The notes under the pieces are model-generated. The model was not told where the DNA came from. It saw nothing but the letters and a program-made list of their open reading frames with translations, and did not search any database. DNA of 64,000 nt from Emergomyces orientalis (taxonomy: Eukaryota > Ascomycota > Eurotiomycetes > Onygenales > Ajellomycetaceae), in assembly GCA_002110485.1 (NCBI GenBank), contig MOWL01000067.1:4092001-4156000 (forward strand), read 5' to 3'. How positions within the stretch are numbered: the first letter of the stretch is position 1; every line of letters starts with the position of its first letter. Below, one piece after another: positions 31,211-44,800 of this stretch. The position numbers and the translations under genes are program-made.

Positions 31211-34200
31211 TGTGTTTGGAAGTCGACAATCGGGTTGCGCAAACCGCAATGCGTCGAGGAAGAGGTGTTGATGTCAGTGGGTCGTAGCTATTGCGGGTTC
31301 AGCGTCGTCGATGAAGCAGCAGAAAGTCAGGTGAAGCATGGTCATGTGATATTGCAGCCAGATTAGGATTAGTCCCAGGTTGGAGTGATGCGAAGCAACA
31401 AATCCAACCAAAGTCATTTCTGTTCTGCTTTTTTTGCCTCTGACGCCGAATTGAACAACAGCATGGATCGCTTGGGTTCATATTTCTAGCAGGCTCCACA
31501 GGCTCCACAGGCTCCATTGGCAAGTCCTGAAAAGGGTGGAAATGTGCTCTCTCCAGAGTACCCTACTTCTATCCTTGCAGCTGATTTGGGTTCAACAGCC
31601 CAGGTTCTCAATTTTCAAGCCTGGTCGCACCTCACTGAGCACTAATGATTCCACCAGCTGAGAAGTCAGAGGCCAGGGTGATCGGCTAGCCGTCCAGTTC
31701 ATCAGAGCTTGTGATTGGGCGAATGGGAGAATTATGGAGCATCCCAGGCCCTTGACATGAGCCCCTCTATACTTTTGCGGAGAGGGTCTCCCACTTAGCT
31801 CTGTCACAGACGTTGAGAGTTAAGGCCTCATCGTGAGGAGGCTGCTGTCAATCCAGCCTTTGACTATTTGTTGGCAAACGCTGGCCGGCTGCCTGGCTGC
31901 ATTGTTCTGCTGCATTTTCGTCATTACCCACTGAATTTTGAATCGGCCTGGAGACATTTTACCCGGCTGGCCAGCGGGGGAGTATCTTTCGTGTCTAAAA
32001 CAGGTCGTCTTAGCCCTGATATTTAATTTATATTGGTTAGGGAAGGGGTGACGAAGTTTGGACAGCGTCGCCCTGAAGACTTTCGCCAGATCGTCATTGG
32101 CGTGTGCCAATACTCTTGTCGCCATACTATACGCATCCCAGGCTCCGGTGGCTGCTCAACAAACTGGCTGGCAAAGGGCATCATTACTTGCAGATATGTT
32201 GCTATTGACAAGGCGATTATATTGCCTACCTTAAAAGTCTGAACGTAGTAGCACTCGGCTATTTTCAACATAGCTAAGCTAATTAGTTTGATCGGGTTTA
32301 TAGACTGGTGCGATTCCATCGAGCCCTGCAAAACGTATATAACCTGCCGGACCATTGACGAGCCAATTTTATAAAGAAAGATAGCTTCAATCATGAACCT
32401 GCTGTCCTTCTTCCTACCACCTTCCGAGCAAGTTCCCACTGATGATATACTTCAGTCTGTCCCAGGATATAAATGAAGCTGAATGTGTACACACCATATG
32501 GGCTTTCTTGAAATCCCAAGGCGATTCGTTGTCCATCACATTCAGCACTATGCCAAATCACTACGTTTCAAGGAACACGTGAGGTGTACTTTGAAATCCC
32601 TTACTTTTTCTACCGGGAACCTATTCGCCAATAGAATTATTATAACAACATATCATATACTGCATCCACTCCAGCTTGGATGTGGAGCCGTTCAAGGGCA
32701 CACTCACTTTAAGTGGGCCTGACAGGGCAACTTAGCTAAACGGAGGTAGAGTAACAATCGCGCTGTTTGATATATGGATAGGCGTGATAAGATGTAAACA
32801 GTGAAGGTCTCTAGGTCTATACGGCGGAAGAAGCAGCCGACAACGAGTGGATATAAAACAAATGCTTTTCTTGACCTCCAGAAGTGGACGAATATTCAAA
32901 ACAACGGTGTCAACACGCCATTGTTTTATCTTTTTTGGAGATTGGCTTGTAGTATATTTAGCACACTTTGCACCTCCTCCGGTTGCATTGATAATTCTCA
33001 CCAACCGATTTGTTTGGATAATAGTTTTAGATAACTAGTGCATAATGCGTCAAGGCCTGTGCTCTTGGTAAACATGACTCACAACTGATATTTGTATTCA
33101 ATCAGCATTTTGAACGCTGTTCTCCCCTCCTCTTCTTTTTTCTCCCTTGGGCGATTTATGCCGCGATCTGTCTGATTTCTTCCCTTCTTCTGCCCAGTCT
33201 CCTCTGTGTCAGGAACAACGATTCCCTGACTTACCTGCAGCGGTTGATCTACTGGCTAGCCCCCGTTGGAGGCCACGCCTAGCCCTTTAGCGTCGGGCTG
33301 GGGACTCCATTTTCATGCATTCAACAAAACCACAACTCACAACCACCTCGCCTTGGGCAGCCCACAATTCCACCCACTGGCTGCAGCATAACACCAAAAC
33401 AGTGGTTTTTCTTTTCTCGGGCGCTCGCCGGCTGCCAGATGCTGTCTGTCTATTTGTTCCCTCACGCCCGTTTCCAGCGTCATCAGTCCCATATGGCCGC
33501 CTCTCAGTCGACCGGGCAAACAGTGGCCATTCTCTGGAGCCCCCAGCCTCCATTGTGCGTATGCGTTCGTTTCTCGGAGAATGCATGCAGGTCCTGTTGC
33601 TACCTGACTAACGTAGACAACTGGGTGGGCAGATGAAGGATGACCCTCAATTGATGCCCAATATGGCTATATACAACATTCCATTGGCTTCCTACCAGCT
33701 GTTCTCCGAAAGAACCACCTGCGCCTTCATTTTATTTTCAGTAGTCCTGACGTGGGAAAAATTGCACCAGCCATTCCTATTTGGTTTTTTTTGCGTTTTC
33801 CCCGAGTGTTGGCTATCCAACCCGCTGTTCTAGAAGCTATATCAGTTGTTGGGCGCGCGACTCTCAACCAGCTTATTATTTCTGGTTGCATTTCCATATT
33901 CCCACTCTCTTTTCGAGAAATACTTTCCTTTCATGCATCCAACGCGAGTTTGGATTCAACTTGTTGCCTTCGATTTTCACCCCGCCTAAATATTTCTTCG
34001 TTGATTGCTCCACTGTACACCACCTTTCTAATTATGTTTATTTCCATTCGCAAGCCTCAGCTTATAGAACCATTCTAATTCGAACGGTTTTCATTCCCAT
34101 CTCTACTTTGCTACCCTAAGACTCACTTCACCCCCCTCCTTCTTGGTGCGTGTCCCCTCTCGAAGACATTCACTAGGAATTCGTGTCTTCACTTAACTGC

Positions 34201-34389
34201 CCTCTTCTGCCTCACTGCCGCATGCCATGCTTGCAAATGTTTACCAGTCATACATGTGAACCTCGCCATACCTGTTTCTCTTCTATCTAGAACAAGGATT
34301 CTTGATTCTTCGTTAACTGGGACCACGTCGTTTTTTGTCAGGTGACAGCAGACATATTGAAGTATTTGATACCTTTTCTCGCCGGCACG
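31211..34389. other. Long intergenic region upstream of coiled-coil gene
   Basis: No convincing gene in 3.2 kb. A minus-strand frame at about 32023-32439 and others at 31592-32125 are unsupported by motifs. A GGCTCCACA unit is repeated about three times at 31493-31518. The last kilobase (33.3-34.39 kb) is pyrimidine-rich on the plus strand, as expected for the promoter and leader of the following gene. Confidence 0.4.
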
Positions 34390-37300
34390 ATGCCTCCAGC
34401 TGCGGGAAATGCAAAAGCCCGCAAGGGAAAGGAGAAGGAATCGAAAAATCAGAACAAAGGCAAGAAAGGAAAGAAAGGAAACAAGGCACAGAAACAAGAG
34501 TCTGCTCCAGAATCTCAATCAGCTCCACCATCGCCAAAAGTCGAACCTCAACAGCCCGAAGAATCCCAGGAACTCCCCCAAGAACCCCAAAAACTTCAAG
34601 ATCCCGAAGAGCCCGAAGATCCTCAAGAACCTCAGGAACTACAAGAGTTTGATGAACCTGAAGAGCCCCAAGAACCCCTAGAACCTCGGGAACCCCCAGA
34701 ACCCCTAGAGCCTCAGGAACTGAAACTACTCCAAAAACTTCAAGAGACCAAAGAGTTTGAACAACCTGAGGAAGCTGAAGCACCCGACGAATCCAAAGGC
34801 CCTCAGGAACCCCCAGAGCACCAAGAGCACCAAGAAATTCAAAACGGTGAACATCCTCCACCGCCCCCATCTATTATAGAAAGTCTTCCACCCTTGCCAG
34901 ATTCCGTTGGTTCAACCCCGTCAGCAACCCCTTTAAGCTTCAGCCAAGAAATCATTTCTTCTCCCAAGACTTCCAACTTGGAACTTCAGGATCAGGCGTT
35001 GGTCGATAACAGTGACAACGACAACCCGGAAGAGGAAGATAACGGCGAAAAGGGTGAAAAAGACAACGAAGACGAAGACAACGAGAACGAACCTGACGAA
35101 CCACGAGTGCGCTCAATTCCATCGCCCGCAAGTGCCATATCATCTCCGGGCCCCGTTACACCAGCTGTTGCATTATCTAACAACCCCTTTGATGCCCCCG
35201 ATAACGCGGACAAAGCAGTTGAAGACCCATCACCGCCTTTGAGGCATCAATCACCGTCAGCAGAAGAAATTCCTCTACCCTCCCCATCGCCATCCGAAGT
35301 GAAACCACGATCTAGTCCTGCTGCAGCTTATCATTACCTTCACGCTCCCTCGCCCGCCCCTATTTCTTCACCCCATTATTCATATGGTAGCCCCGTAGTG
35401 CATCCATATGCGCATGCTATGATACCGCCACACAACGGAGCCCACTTTGACCCCAACGTGGCCGGCAATATGGCGGTCACAGCCCCAAGTTATCATACCC
35501 CCATGCGTTCATCCACGATGGACTCGCCATATAACCCATATCACCATACCAAAAGGAGTAGCCGAACATCGTTTAGCCGCGGATATGCGGATGCCTACTA
35601 CAATAATAACTATGGTCCCGTCAGGGAACCGGCACCTGTCCAACCACCAGTGATTGAGAACGGAAAATCTGCATCAAATGGCGAGGGACTCAATATTAGT
35701 CTCCTCTCACGCATCCAAAGCATTATTCCAGATATCGGCCAACTGGTAGTCAGTTATCGAGACCAACAAACTCAGCTGTCTGCGCGCGAAGCAGAGCACA
35801 AGCAGATTGAGGCCCAGCATGAGGAATCCCTGATGCGCAAGGAGTATTACATAGAAGCTCTGCAGACGCAAATGCAGAAAACAGCCAACGAGAGTGCAAA
35901 GGAATGCTCGAAATTAAAAGGAAGGATCAACGAACTCAGATTCGAGCTTGGCGGACTCCAGGAGAAACAAAAAGACGTCGAGGAAAGTTTGGCCGATGCC
36001 CAAAAAGAAAATGACGAACTTTCACAATTTCGGGAAGAGCTGCAAGAGGAAATCGATAATCTTCAACGAGCCATCCAGGAAGAGAAGGACGCCCACGAGG
36101 AAGAATTGGAGAGGCAAAGGGAGAAGGAAAAGGATGCACTCGACAACCAGAAACAGGAACTGGAAGGTTATTTCCAGGAGATCAAGAACGAAGATGACAG
36201 GCTCGCTGCTGAACAGCTCAAGGCCCGCGAGAAGGAACTCATGGATGAGCGGGACAAACTCACAGCCGAATTGGAGGCCGAGAAGCAGGAACTTGAGGAA
36301 GCAAAGGATGCGATGGCCACCGATTACGAGGCCAAGTTAGAGTCCAAGCAAACCGACATCCACGCCAAACAAGCAGAAGTTGATACTAAGCAAGAACAGC
36401 TGGAGACCAAACAAGCGGAATTGGATGCAGCACTAAATACTCTGGCTGCTAAAGAGGAAGACTTGACTGCTAAGCAAGACGAATTGGAGACCACTCAGGG
36501 CGAGCTGGAAACGAAAAAAAGTGAATTGGAGGAGAAAGTAGTTGAACTGAAGTCTAAACTAGAGGAACTGGATGCGAAACAAAGTGACCTTGATGTAAAG
36601 CAGGGTGAACTTGAGACTTTGCAGAGTAAACTTGAGACAACACAGGGCGAACTTACCACCAAGAAGGAAGAGCTCGATGTTAAGCAAGGTGAACTTGACT
36701 CGAAGCAATCCGAATTGGAGGCGAAACTTAAAACGCTTGAGGAGAAAAAGAGCGAGTTGGATGCAAAGAATATTGAACTGGAAGCGAAGAAATCTGAGCT
36801 TGGGACCATTCAGGGCGAGTTAACCAGCAAACAGAATGAACTCGAATCCAAACAATCCGAGCTTGATACGAAACAGGCAGAACTCGAAGCGAAGCAGACA
36901 GAGCTTGACCAAATGAAGCAAAGCCATATAGATGAGCTCGCTGCACTCAACGAAACCCACGAGAAGCAACGTGATGCTGCAGCACAAGAGGCCGAGGAAA
37001 AGATAAACAGCCTGATAAATGAGTACCAGCAAAAGGAGGAAGCTTGGCAGAAGGCTCGTGAGGACTTGGAGGCTCAGTTGGTACAACGAGTGGAGGAATT
37101 GAGACAAGCGGGAGAGGAAAAGGAAGTTCTTGCCAAGGAGGGACAAGCTAAAGAAGAAAAGCTGCGGAATGTGGTGGATGAGATGCGCCAGACGCATGAG
37201 AATATAAGCAAAGATCGGGAAAGGTTGAAGAAAACATTACATAGTCTCGGAGAGGCGACTGACATGAAAATTAAGGGGGACGCGTTCTTGTAAGTATGCG

Positions 37301-38529
37301 GTCAAGCTTAGCCATCGGAAGCAAGGTCATTGCATCTAGACCTCTTTTCATATTGGAGTTCGGAATTTTTTTTATTTTATTTTTTTTGTTCAGTTTCATT
37401 CCAGCATCTTCTACTGGGCATCAAAAACGTAACAGCGAAATTGTCCGATTTGTTTTTATAGACCCCCCCAGCTCCCCTTTCTTGTATAGCCAAGTTCTAA
37501 TTATTTTTCATCTGGTGTTCTAGCTTTCAGTGCTTTGGCCAACTTACGCGCCTCATTGTCGACCTCTCGAAAGAGCACTTTGGCTACCTCCCTATTGACC
37601 CACCCTCGGACATCATCGCAAAGATCCCCTCCGAAATTCCTCAGTTCCTCGACAATACCCAAGCATCGCGGGAACTTCGATCTGCTTACGTGCAACATGT
37701 CATTTCCAAGACTCTCACCTACCGGATTTTCCAGCCGTTTTTGTTCACTCTCGGCAGACGCTATGATAAAGCAGATACTTTCTTCCAAATGCTATCAATG
37801 GATATCCGTCGCAAATCCGTGAGACGCGAGGCTTACTGGAGACAGCAGACACTCAAGGCTGCCTATACGACCTCCGACGCCAAACAAGCCATTAACGTAG
37901 TTGCCGCAGTCATTGTGGACGAAATAATCGACCATATCCGTCACTTCGCGGACCCGAAGCAATTTGACGCCCTGCTCGTAGGCGTGAGGAAAATTGTCAA
38001 ACTCGCAGCAGAGACCTGGCGCCTCGCCCGTGTCGAAAGGGAGCTGATCATCTCAACCATGCCTTCCGCGGAGGACGAACAAACGGTGAACGAAGGCTGG
38101 AGGGAATTCAGCTATGAACCCGCCCCATCACCAGCAGCAGAAGACTCCAACAATGATACCCATTCGACCATCCGTAGGCGACGAGTGCTCCTCCGCATGT
38201 GTCCTCGCATCTACCGAGAACCAGTGCACGAAGACTTCACCGAAGACGGTGAGAAAGGCACCCAATGCATTTATCTACCTGGCATGGTGCTCTATGCGGA
38301 TTCACCTTCTGTCCTCGCACGAAACATGGAAATCGCCAGGAAAACGGCTGATCCCTCTGGATCCGGATCTGGTAGACCCGCTGTAGGCCCTGCGGGCAAT
38401 GATGGCGACAACTTCCCTGCTCCCTCTGATCTTGCCTCGGGGAAGAATGCAGGCGGTGCCACCAATGGCGAAGCAAAGAGTGTGAGTGATCAGGATGCTG
38501 GAACTGCTGCAGTGGAAGTTGCTGCATAG
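34390..38529 (+). CDS. Large coiled-coil protein with conserved C-terminal helical domain
   Basis: I do not recognise a named family. ATG 34390 opens a 2.9-kb exon (34390-37289) joined through a GTAAGT donor to exon 2 (37524-38529), 1301 residues. The order is a Lys-rich start; a Pro/Glu tract (about 50-150) with repeats such as EPQEPLEPREPPEPLEP; an acidic segment; a disordered Ser/Pro/His/Tyr region (about 230-430); a coiled coil from about 460 to 950; and a globular-looking helical C-terminus (about 968-1190) starting FFQCFGQLTRLIVDLSKEHF. Residues about 653-841 are some 27 heptads of consensus KQxELEx without a break. The C-terminal part lacks repeats and is likely the functional domain. 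Short flanking introns and Glu/Pro composition suggest a structural or cytoskeletal scaffold, which is inference. Confidence 0.8.
36346..36912 (+). repeat. About 27 tandem heptad repeats (21-bp units)
   Basis: Within the coiled-coil gene, 567 bp encode uninterrupted heptads such as KQAELDA, KQGELET, KKSELDA and KQSELEA. Codons differ between units (aag/aaa, cag/caa, gaa/gag), so the protein repeat is conserved better than the DNA repeat. The continuous register would give one straight coiled coil of about 190 residues (roughly 28 nm). Confidence 0.85.
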
Positions 38530-41500
38530 GCATAAATGGATATGTTGCTGGATGGTTCAGATAATCCGTCGACATCCCCTTTATTGGACAATCCTTTATA
38601 TTCTTCTTCTTTTGGTGGGCATTGTCTGTCCTCCTCGATTACACAATTTTCACCCTTCTCCTTCTAGTTTGATTCTCCAACGCGAACTTATCAGACGGAG
38701 TACAGTTTTGTCACACCCTGGTTTCAAAATTCACCTAATGCCTCCTTACTGCGCCTTCGTTTATCTTTCCGCTCTACCCCCCACCCCCCCCTTTTAATTC
38801 CTTTTATACTCCCTCTCCTTCTAATTTTCATTCTCTCTTTTTCGATGGGCTTTTCTTTTCCTTTCTTACATCCTTCATATATCATTTTTTGTAAGATCCT
38901 GTAACTGTGATGATAGATGGCATTTTGTAAGATGGGGTTTTTCATCATCTTTTTTTACCCCTTCTCCCATATGTCCGTGTTGTGTTTTCTTTCATTTATT
39001 TGACGAACTTAGCGATGCATGGCCTATCACTTTGGTCTCCAAGAATAATCTTCCTTTCCCTTTCTTTCCTTTCTTCTCCTATATTCTTTTCCGCCTCTTC
39101 CAACCCGGTTCATTTCCTTGCATCCATGGGTGTTTCTTTGAAGTAAAATCTGTACTTGCTCTGATTCTAGAGCTATTATATTACTCTGTTTATGTCATCT
39201 TTTGTTCGTCTCACGTCTGACTTTTCTTTCTCTTATATGTTCTACCCTTGTGACTTTTCAATTTTTGAAATTTCATAAGCCTTCGCTACTTTTCGTTTTT
39301 CATTCGATCTGGTATCAAATCTTCGTTTTAAAAAAACCCCCTTCTTTCTTAGCTACTCCCCTCCCCTTTATTACAATTACCCACTCATTTCATTTACTAG
39401 ACATATAATAACACAGCAAGCTTTACTTCGCTAAAACTTTTTACATTAAATCCCAGTCAGTAGTAAATAGCATCACCAGATGCCAAAAATTTTCGTTTTT
39501 GCCAAGGTGTCTAAATAAATTAAAACGTTGGTTGCAAAGGGGGCTTGTTGAAATCAAGAGTAGGGAATCTGCTGACACGATGACAATGATCTAAATAGTA
39601 AAGAGGTATGAAGCCTCAAGCTCTATTCCTTAAAAAATATTTCCTCATGTAACGATGTCTGAGAATGGGGACATCTTTACTAGATGCTGTGATTTTGATT
39701 GGGAATCGTAACAGTAGGTAGGCTACATGAAATACTAGTACTTATTTGAGTTTTTCCCATTTACATTGCCAGCGAAAGGGTTGAAGAAGTATATATTTTA
39801 TGACGTAGTTGCATCTGCATCATGCTATGTGGTTTTGGACTTTCTCTGTTCTATTTTCATTTTTTCATATTTTATTTCTCGTTTTGCAGGGTTGCTCTAT
39901 TTTTCGACACAGCCCCCCCTCTGCCATTTGTTTGGTTGTCAACCTGACTGGTTTCGTGTTAGTTGAAAAGGCTTAGCATACTGATATGTCAAGCATGAAT
40001 TGATCCAGGCTCGGGGTCATTTGAAGCACTTGGGTTCTGTAATTGAGGGTTATAAGCTCATCAGGATGTCATTGCGCCACTCACAACCTGGCAGAGTCAA
40101 TAGCTTTGATGCCATGACGTAGCTAGTATCTTGGGAAGAGGGAAGAAGGGAATGTGAGTGTTTCTGAATAGTGAGATATGCGACTGGAGTCTCCAGCGTG
40201 AACTGTGGTTGTTGTAATATGGCTGTATATGAAAATATGCCCTTTGCCCTCTTACCCACCCTATGCCCTAATTCGACGGGTTGTCCCGAAAGGGGAAGCT
40301 CAATAGCATCCATTCTATCAGGGATGACTTTTTTTTTTCGAGCTGAGGAGAACTATAGAACTATCGGACAGATATCAAGCACGGAAAAGCAACACAAAGG
40401 AGGAGAGATAAAGCTTCTAAGAAACCTGAGACATGTATGCCTGACTCCATCCCGTGCTATGCGGAGTGTCTCTGCCTTACCGAAGATTTCGCTTCACCGG
40501 ATTTTGCGAAATTGGGGGCTGTTTTTTGCTTTGTGGGGCCAAGTATGGATTGATTCCCGTACGATATTTGATATGACTTGGGTATTTTTCTGAGCCATGC
40601 ATTATTGATTAATTCTAAGTTGACAATGTCACGTTCGCTAGGTTCTATTTTGCCCGCAGGACAGCTACGATTTCTGCCCTGTGAGGAGCCCAACAGCTTT
40701 GCCTGAAATGAGTGGTGTTCAAAATTTGACATTAATCTTTAGGCTCGACTTGGCTGCCCGCTTTAATGATCATTGGGCTAGTTATCCACCGATGACGGAT
40801 TTCAAACTGTGGTTCCGCCCTGAGGCGAGGCCTGAGCTTAGGTTTCGATCTCTCCCCCTGGGCTGTGGATTGCGCGGGGAAAGAAAGGTACCGTACCGTA
40901 CCTATGTAATTTCTTCCATGGAACTGCTCCCGGAATCCACTGCCATCAACTGTGCGGGAATGTTCTGTTTCTTGGTCCCCCCCCAAGTTAAATTTTGGAT
41001 TGAAAATACACTACGAAGTACTCAGCGTTCGCTTGGCGAGTTCCTTTACGACTTAAGTCTCGCACACCAACCACACATAAATTATGGGTCGTTGAAATAG
41101 GGCCGAGGAGGGTGCGGTTATAATTGGCTATCATTTCACGGCAGACTGCTGTCAAGCCTCAAGGTCAATCGGCAGGCTTTCATCTAATCAGCCGCAGACT
41201 GCGCCATGTCCGTCTCAGCACAGGAACCTCTTCTGCAATCCCAGTTCCCTCATGTTTTCCCTGGTGGGCGCTGCTGGTTCTGACAGGTTCCAATTACTAA
41301 CTTTCCCAGCGTCTCTTGTCTGCTGTGCTGTGTTTGGCGCCCTTGGATTTACAATCCCCCTTCCTCTGCCCAGCTCTAATATTTGAAAAGCCCCAGCATC
41401 TACTTTCATCGCTCATCGCCCCCCAGCTAGGCGCCCACGCAATTGAAATACTCTAAAAGTACAACAAGCTCCCCTCCATCCCTATGTTCCCAGCCGCGGG

Positions 41501-41892
41501 GCTTCCAACAACCGCATTTCGGCTCAGCAAACGGTCACCCAAACAACCCCAATAATCACACAATTTTCCACCACCAGTTACGCAGGAAGGTTGTACCTGA
41601 AAGCTGTCCTGGGTTGCAACCTCCCAATACCTTGCCTGGAATGTAAAGGTGGCCAACAACTGTGGCCATCTGCTATTGCTTCTTGGCCGACTCCTAGGAT
41701 TGAATCGTAACCTCGTCTCTGACACTGATAGCAAGGTGTTCAACGACGTGGAATACGAGATCACAATAGAATTTCCTCTCATATTTTCTACAGCTTGTGG
41801 CTTTTCTCTTCCGCTATCCACCTCAATACCAGTCGCGTATCGACCGATCTATTCATCTCATCCATTCTCAGTACTACAGTTCTTTATAAATT
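38530..41892. other. Long intergenic region between large genes
   Basis: No gene is supported in 3.4 kb. The first kilobase is pyrimidine-rich 3' sequence. Frames at 40171-40593 and 40681-41100 lack codon bias or motifs. The last 600 bp before 41893 contain several upstream ATGs and are probably the leader of the zinc-finger gene. Confidence 0.4.
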
Positions 41893-44800
41893 ATGTCGGC
41901 AGCAACCTCATCTCCACGGTCTATTGAAAATCAGTCTCCAAATCTCTCCGCCTTCAAAGCTCAAATATACAGTGATCCCTTTCTCCCGAACCCTTCCAAC
42001 AGCGAGGATCAATTAACGCTCGGTCCGGATGGTGATTCAGCGACGGTAAACCTCTCTGAATTGGAAAATCATCACCCGAACGGACAATTGTCGGGGGAGG
42101 GCTTCAATACCGGCTCGTTACCAGTGTCTCCAAATAATCTCTACCTCCCAGGTGGCTCAAAGGGTGGCACACAGCCAAACACCAATCTCTCGAGCAACGT
42201 GCACTCTCCTACATCCCACCAGGATTTCTTGAGCCCGTCCGATTACGCCGAGAACGGATATAGCGATTTCAGCTCTTACGGGTCTCCCGAAATTGACCAC
42301 CCTTTCTTCTTAGAGCCAGAGTGTGGCCTCCACCCTGAATCCGAACCTCTTACATTACCGATTTCTGAAACCCTAGAGCATCACATACCTCAGGATAATA
42401 AGCCTGCAGGGTTAAGTAATGAGCAAAGCTTGGACACAACAACATTAACAGCCTCTCAACTTCTGAGCCCAGGGCTTACAAATACCCCCAGCCCTGGATC
42501 GGACGCCCAAAAGATTGACCATTCTGATATGTGTAACGGGAGAGATAGGGCTCACCGGCCTTCAAGAATGGATATTCCTGCCCATCGGTTTCAGCAAACA
42601 CCAACGCTTACGACAACCAGTCCGTGCAGCGACACTCTTGAAGTTAATAGCTTCTCCCATGGCGATCGACCTACGAGCCCGATTGTTAAGGTGTCGAGCT
42701 ATACCCGAGGCGACTCTCCTTCCAGAAACGATGGGCTGATGAGCCAGAGATCGGACAAAAGAGGTCGAACTACCTTATCGTCATCCCACCTTGCGCCAAC
42801 CGACAACAAGCACGAGTACGAGTACGATGACGATGACGAGAGCCACTACGTAGGCTCACATTATAGGTCTATTTCGGTTCCCACGTCTTCATTGCGTGCA
42901 GACGATGGGTCATGGGTAGCCAACTCCTCCACGGGACAAAAAGGGCTCGACCCTAGTTCTCGAGGTGCCGTCTATGTTCCAAGCCCCAAGGAGATGATGG
43001 AGCAGCGAAAACGAGAACAAAAGAACGCGGATGTAGAACAGTGGTTGTCTGTAAGCGAGGCAAATAGCGAGGTCGAGGATAATGGCGTTTCTGGCCGCAG
43101 GCCTCGCAGAAGAAACAAACTGGTGACACTTCGTCGCAGAGCAAAAAGCACTGGAGATCCGTCTGCCACCCATCAACAGTTCTTTGATGACTCTAAAATT
43201 CCGGGGCCAGGTGTCTTAATTGACGAAGACAGTGGATTGGAAGATAGGGAGGATGACGATGACTCGGATGCTTCAGACAGCATCCCAGAGACACCCCCGG
43301 CAAATGTGAATTTAGATACCCGAGACGAACCGCCCGAAGGAGGGTATTTTCCTCCAGCCATCAACGACGATGAAAATCAAAATGCGGAGCCACTTCCTCG
43401 GCAGTTTATCAGAGCTCGACCCTGGCAAGATCCGCTGAGAAACCCTCACATCGACGATACCAGACATCAGCCATCGAACTCGAATGCCGCTATAGCGAGA
43501 TTTGGGCGTGCCGCTGAAAATATCGAAACTGCGTCCCGTGCTGCGACATGGGGCACCACGCGGAGAATGAGTGAATCAGATGCCCGTAACTTGCATGCAT
43601 CCAATGGTTCCTTCAATCCTTCCTATGTGGACAAAGAAAAGAAGCACACTAGACGGAATAGTATCTTCAAGCATACGAACAAGCTTTTACCCAAGAGGAG
43701 CAACAGCAGTGCGAAGCGCAAGTTAGCCGAATCTGCCCAACAGCAACCTAGCATAGAATCCTCCGAGAAGGCGAAAAGCAAAGATTCGAGGGAAGGTGGG
43801 TTAACTAGCCCAGTTCAACCACAGAGGAAGCCCAGTTTTACCCGTTCTCCCAAGTCTCCTTTGACCACTGGAAATGCTGTTTGGGCTATGACCGGACAGA
43901 TTGCCGCGGTCGGTGGTGGTGGGCCGGTCGGGGCATCCTCGCCTAGCTCATCATCGAATCCATGGAATAATTTCATGAGACGCAGCCGCAGCAAAAGTGA
44001 TCTGCCGAAAGTTTCCAAATCACCCGGATCAGGCGGATTGATAGAGCTCATGACAAACTTTGGTGGCCCTCCTGTTCCTACTCTTGCTTCCCCTCTTCAA
44101 GACAAAGCTCTTGCCCCTAGTCCCATGTCGGGGAGAGGACTAAACGACGACGATGACGATGACGACGATGAAGATGAGCCGATGGGTGATAGAGGTGTTA
44201 CGATGGATTTCGCTGTCCGAGCGGATCCTATTGTCCCAACGCTCGAGGGCTTCAAGACCCAGATTCAACAGCTCAACCCGAGACTTAAGTCGCCGGCATT
44301 GATAGAGCGCTTTGCCCAAGAGCAGGTACGTCGATATAAAAAGCTGGTTGATCTTAAATTACAACATGTTCAAGCAGTGCGCATGCAAAAATGCGCTGCG
44401 GGCAAACATTGCTTTGAGCAAGGAGGTGAAGCCACCATGCTCCCTCCTAGAATTAGTTCGAAAGATCCAGACTCCACATACGCCCAGTTTCAAGTATCTG
44501 GTTCAGCTGAGCCTGATGACGACTTGAGCGGCTTCGGGGAAGGAACTGTGTCTGCCGCACTCTTTCCCCACGGAGTTCCTCTTCCACCAGTTAAACGTCT
44601 TCCCGCTCAGTTCGAATGTTCTCTCTGCTTTAAGGTAAAATCGTTCCAGAAACCATCCGACTGGACGAAACACGTTCACGAAGATGTTATGCCTTTCACA
44701 TGCACATTTCCCAACTGTACCGAGCCGAAATCCTTTAAAAGGAAGGCAGACTGGGTGCGGCACGAGAGTGAACGACATAGACAACTTGAGTGGTGGACCT

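Noticed and set aside
32023..32439. Minus-strand 138-codon frame
   Set aside because: No recognisable motif, overlapped by other random frames, and no splice-compatible continuation.
34313..34870. Minus-strand frame of 185 codons
   Set aside because: It is the antisense shadow of the Pro/Glu repeat tract of the coiled-coil gene and consists of Leu/Val-rich low-complexity sequence.
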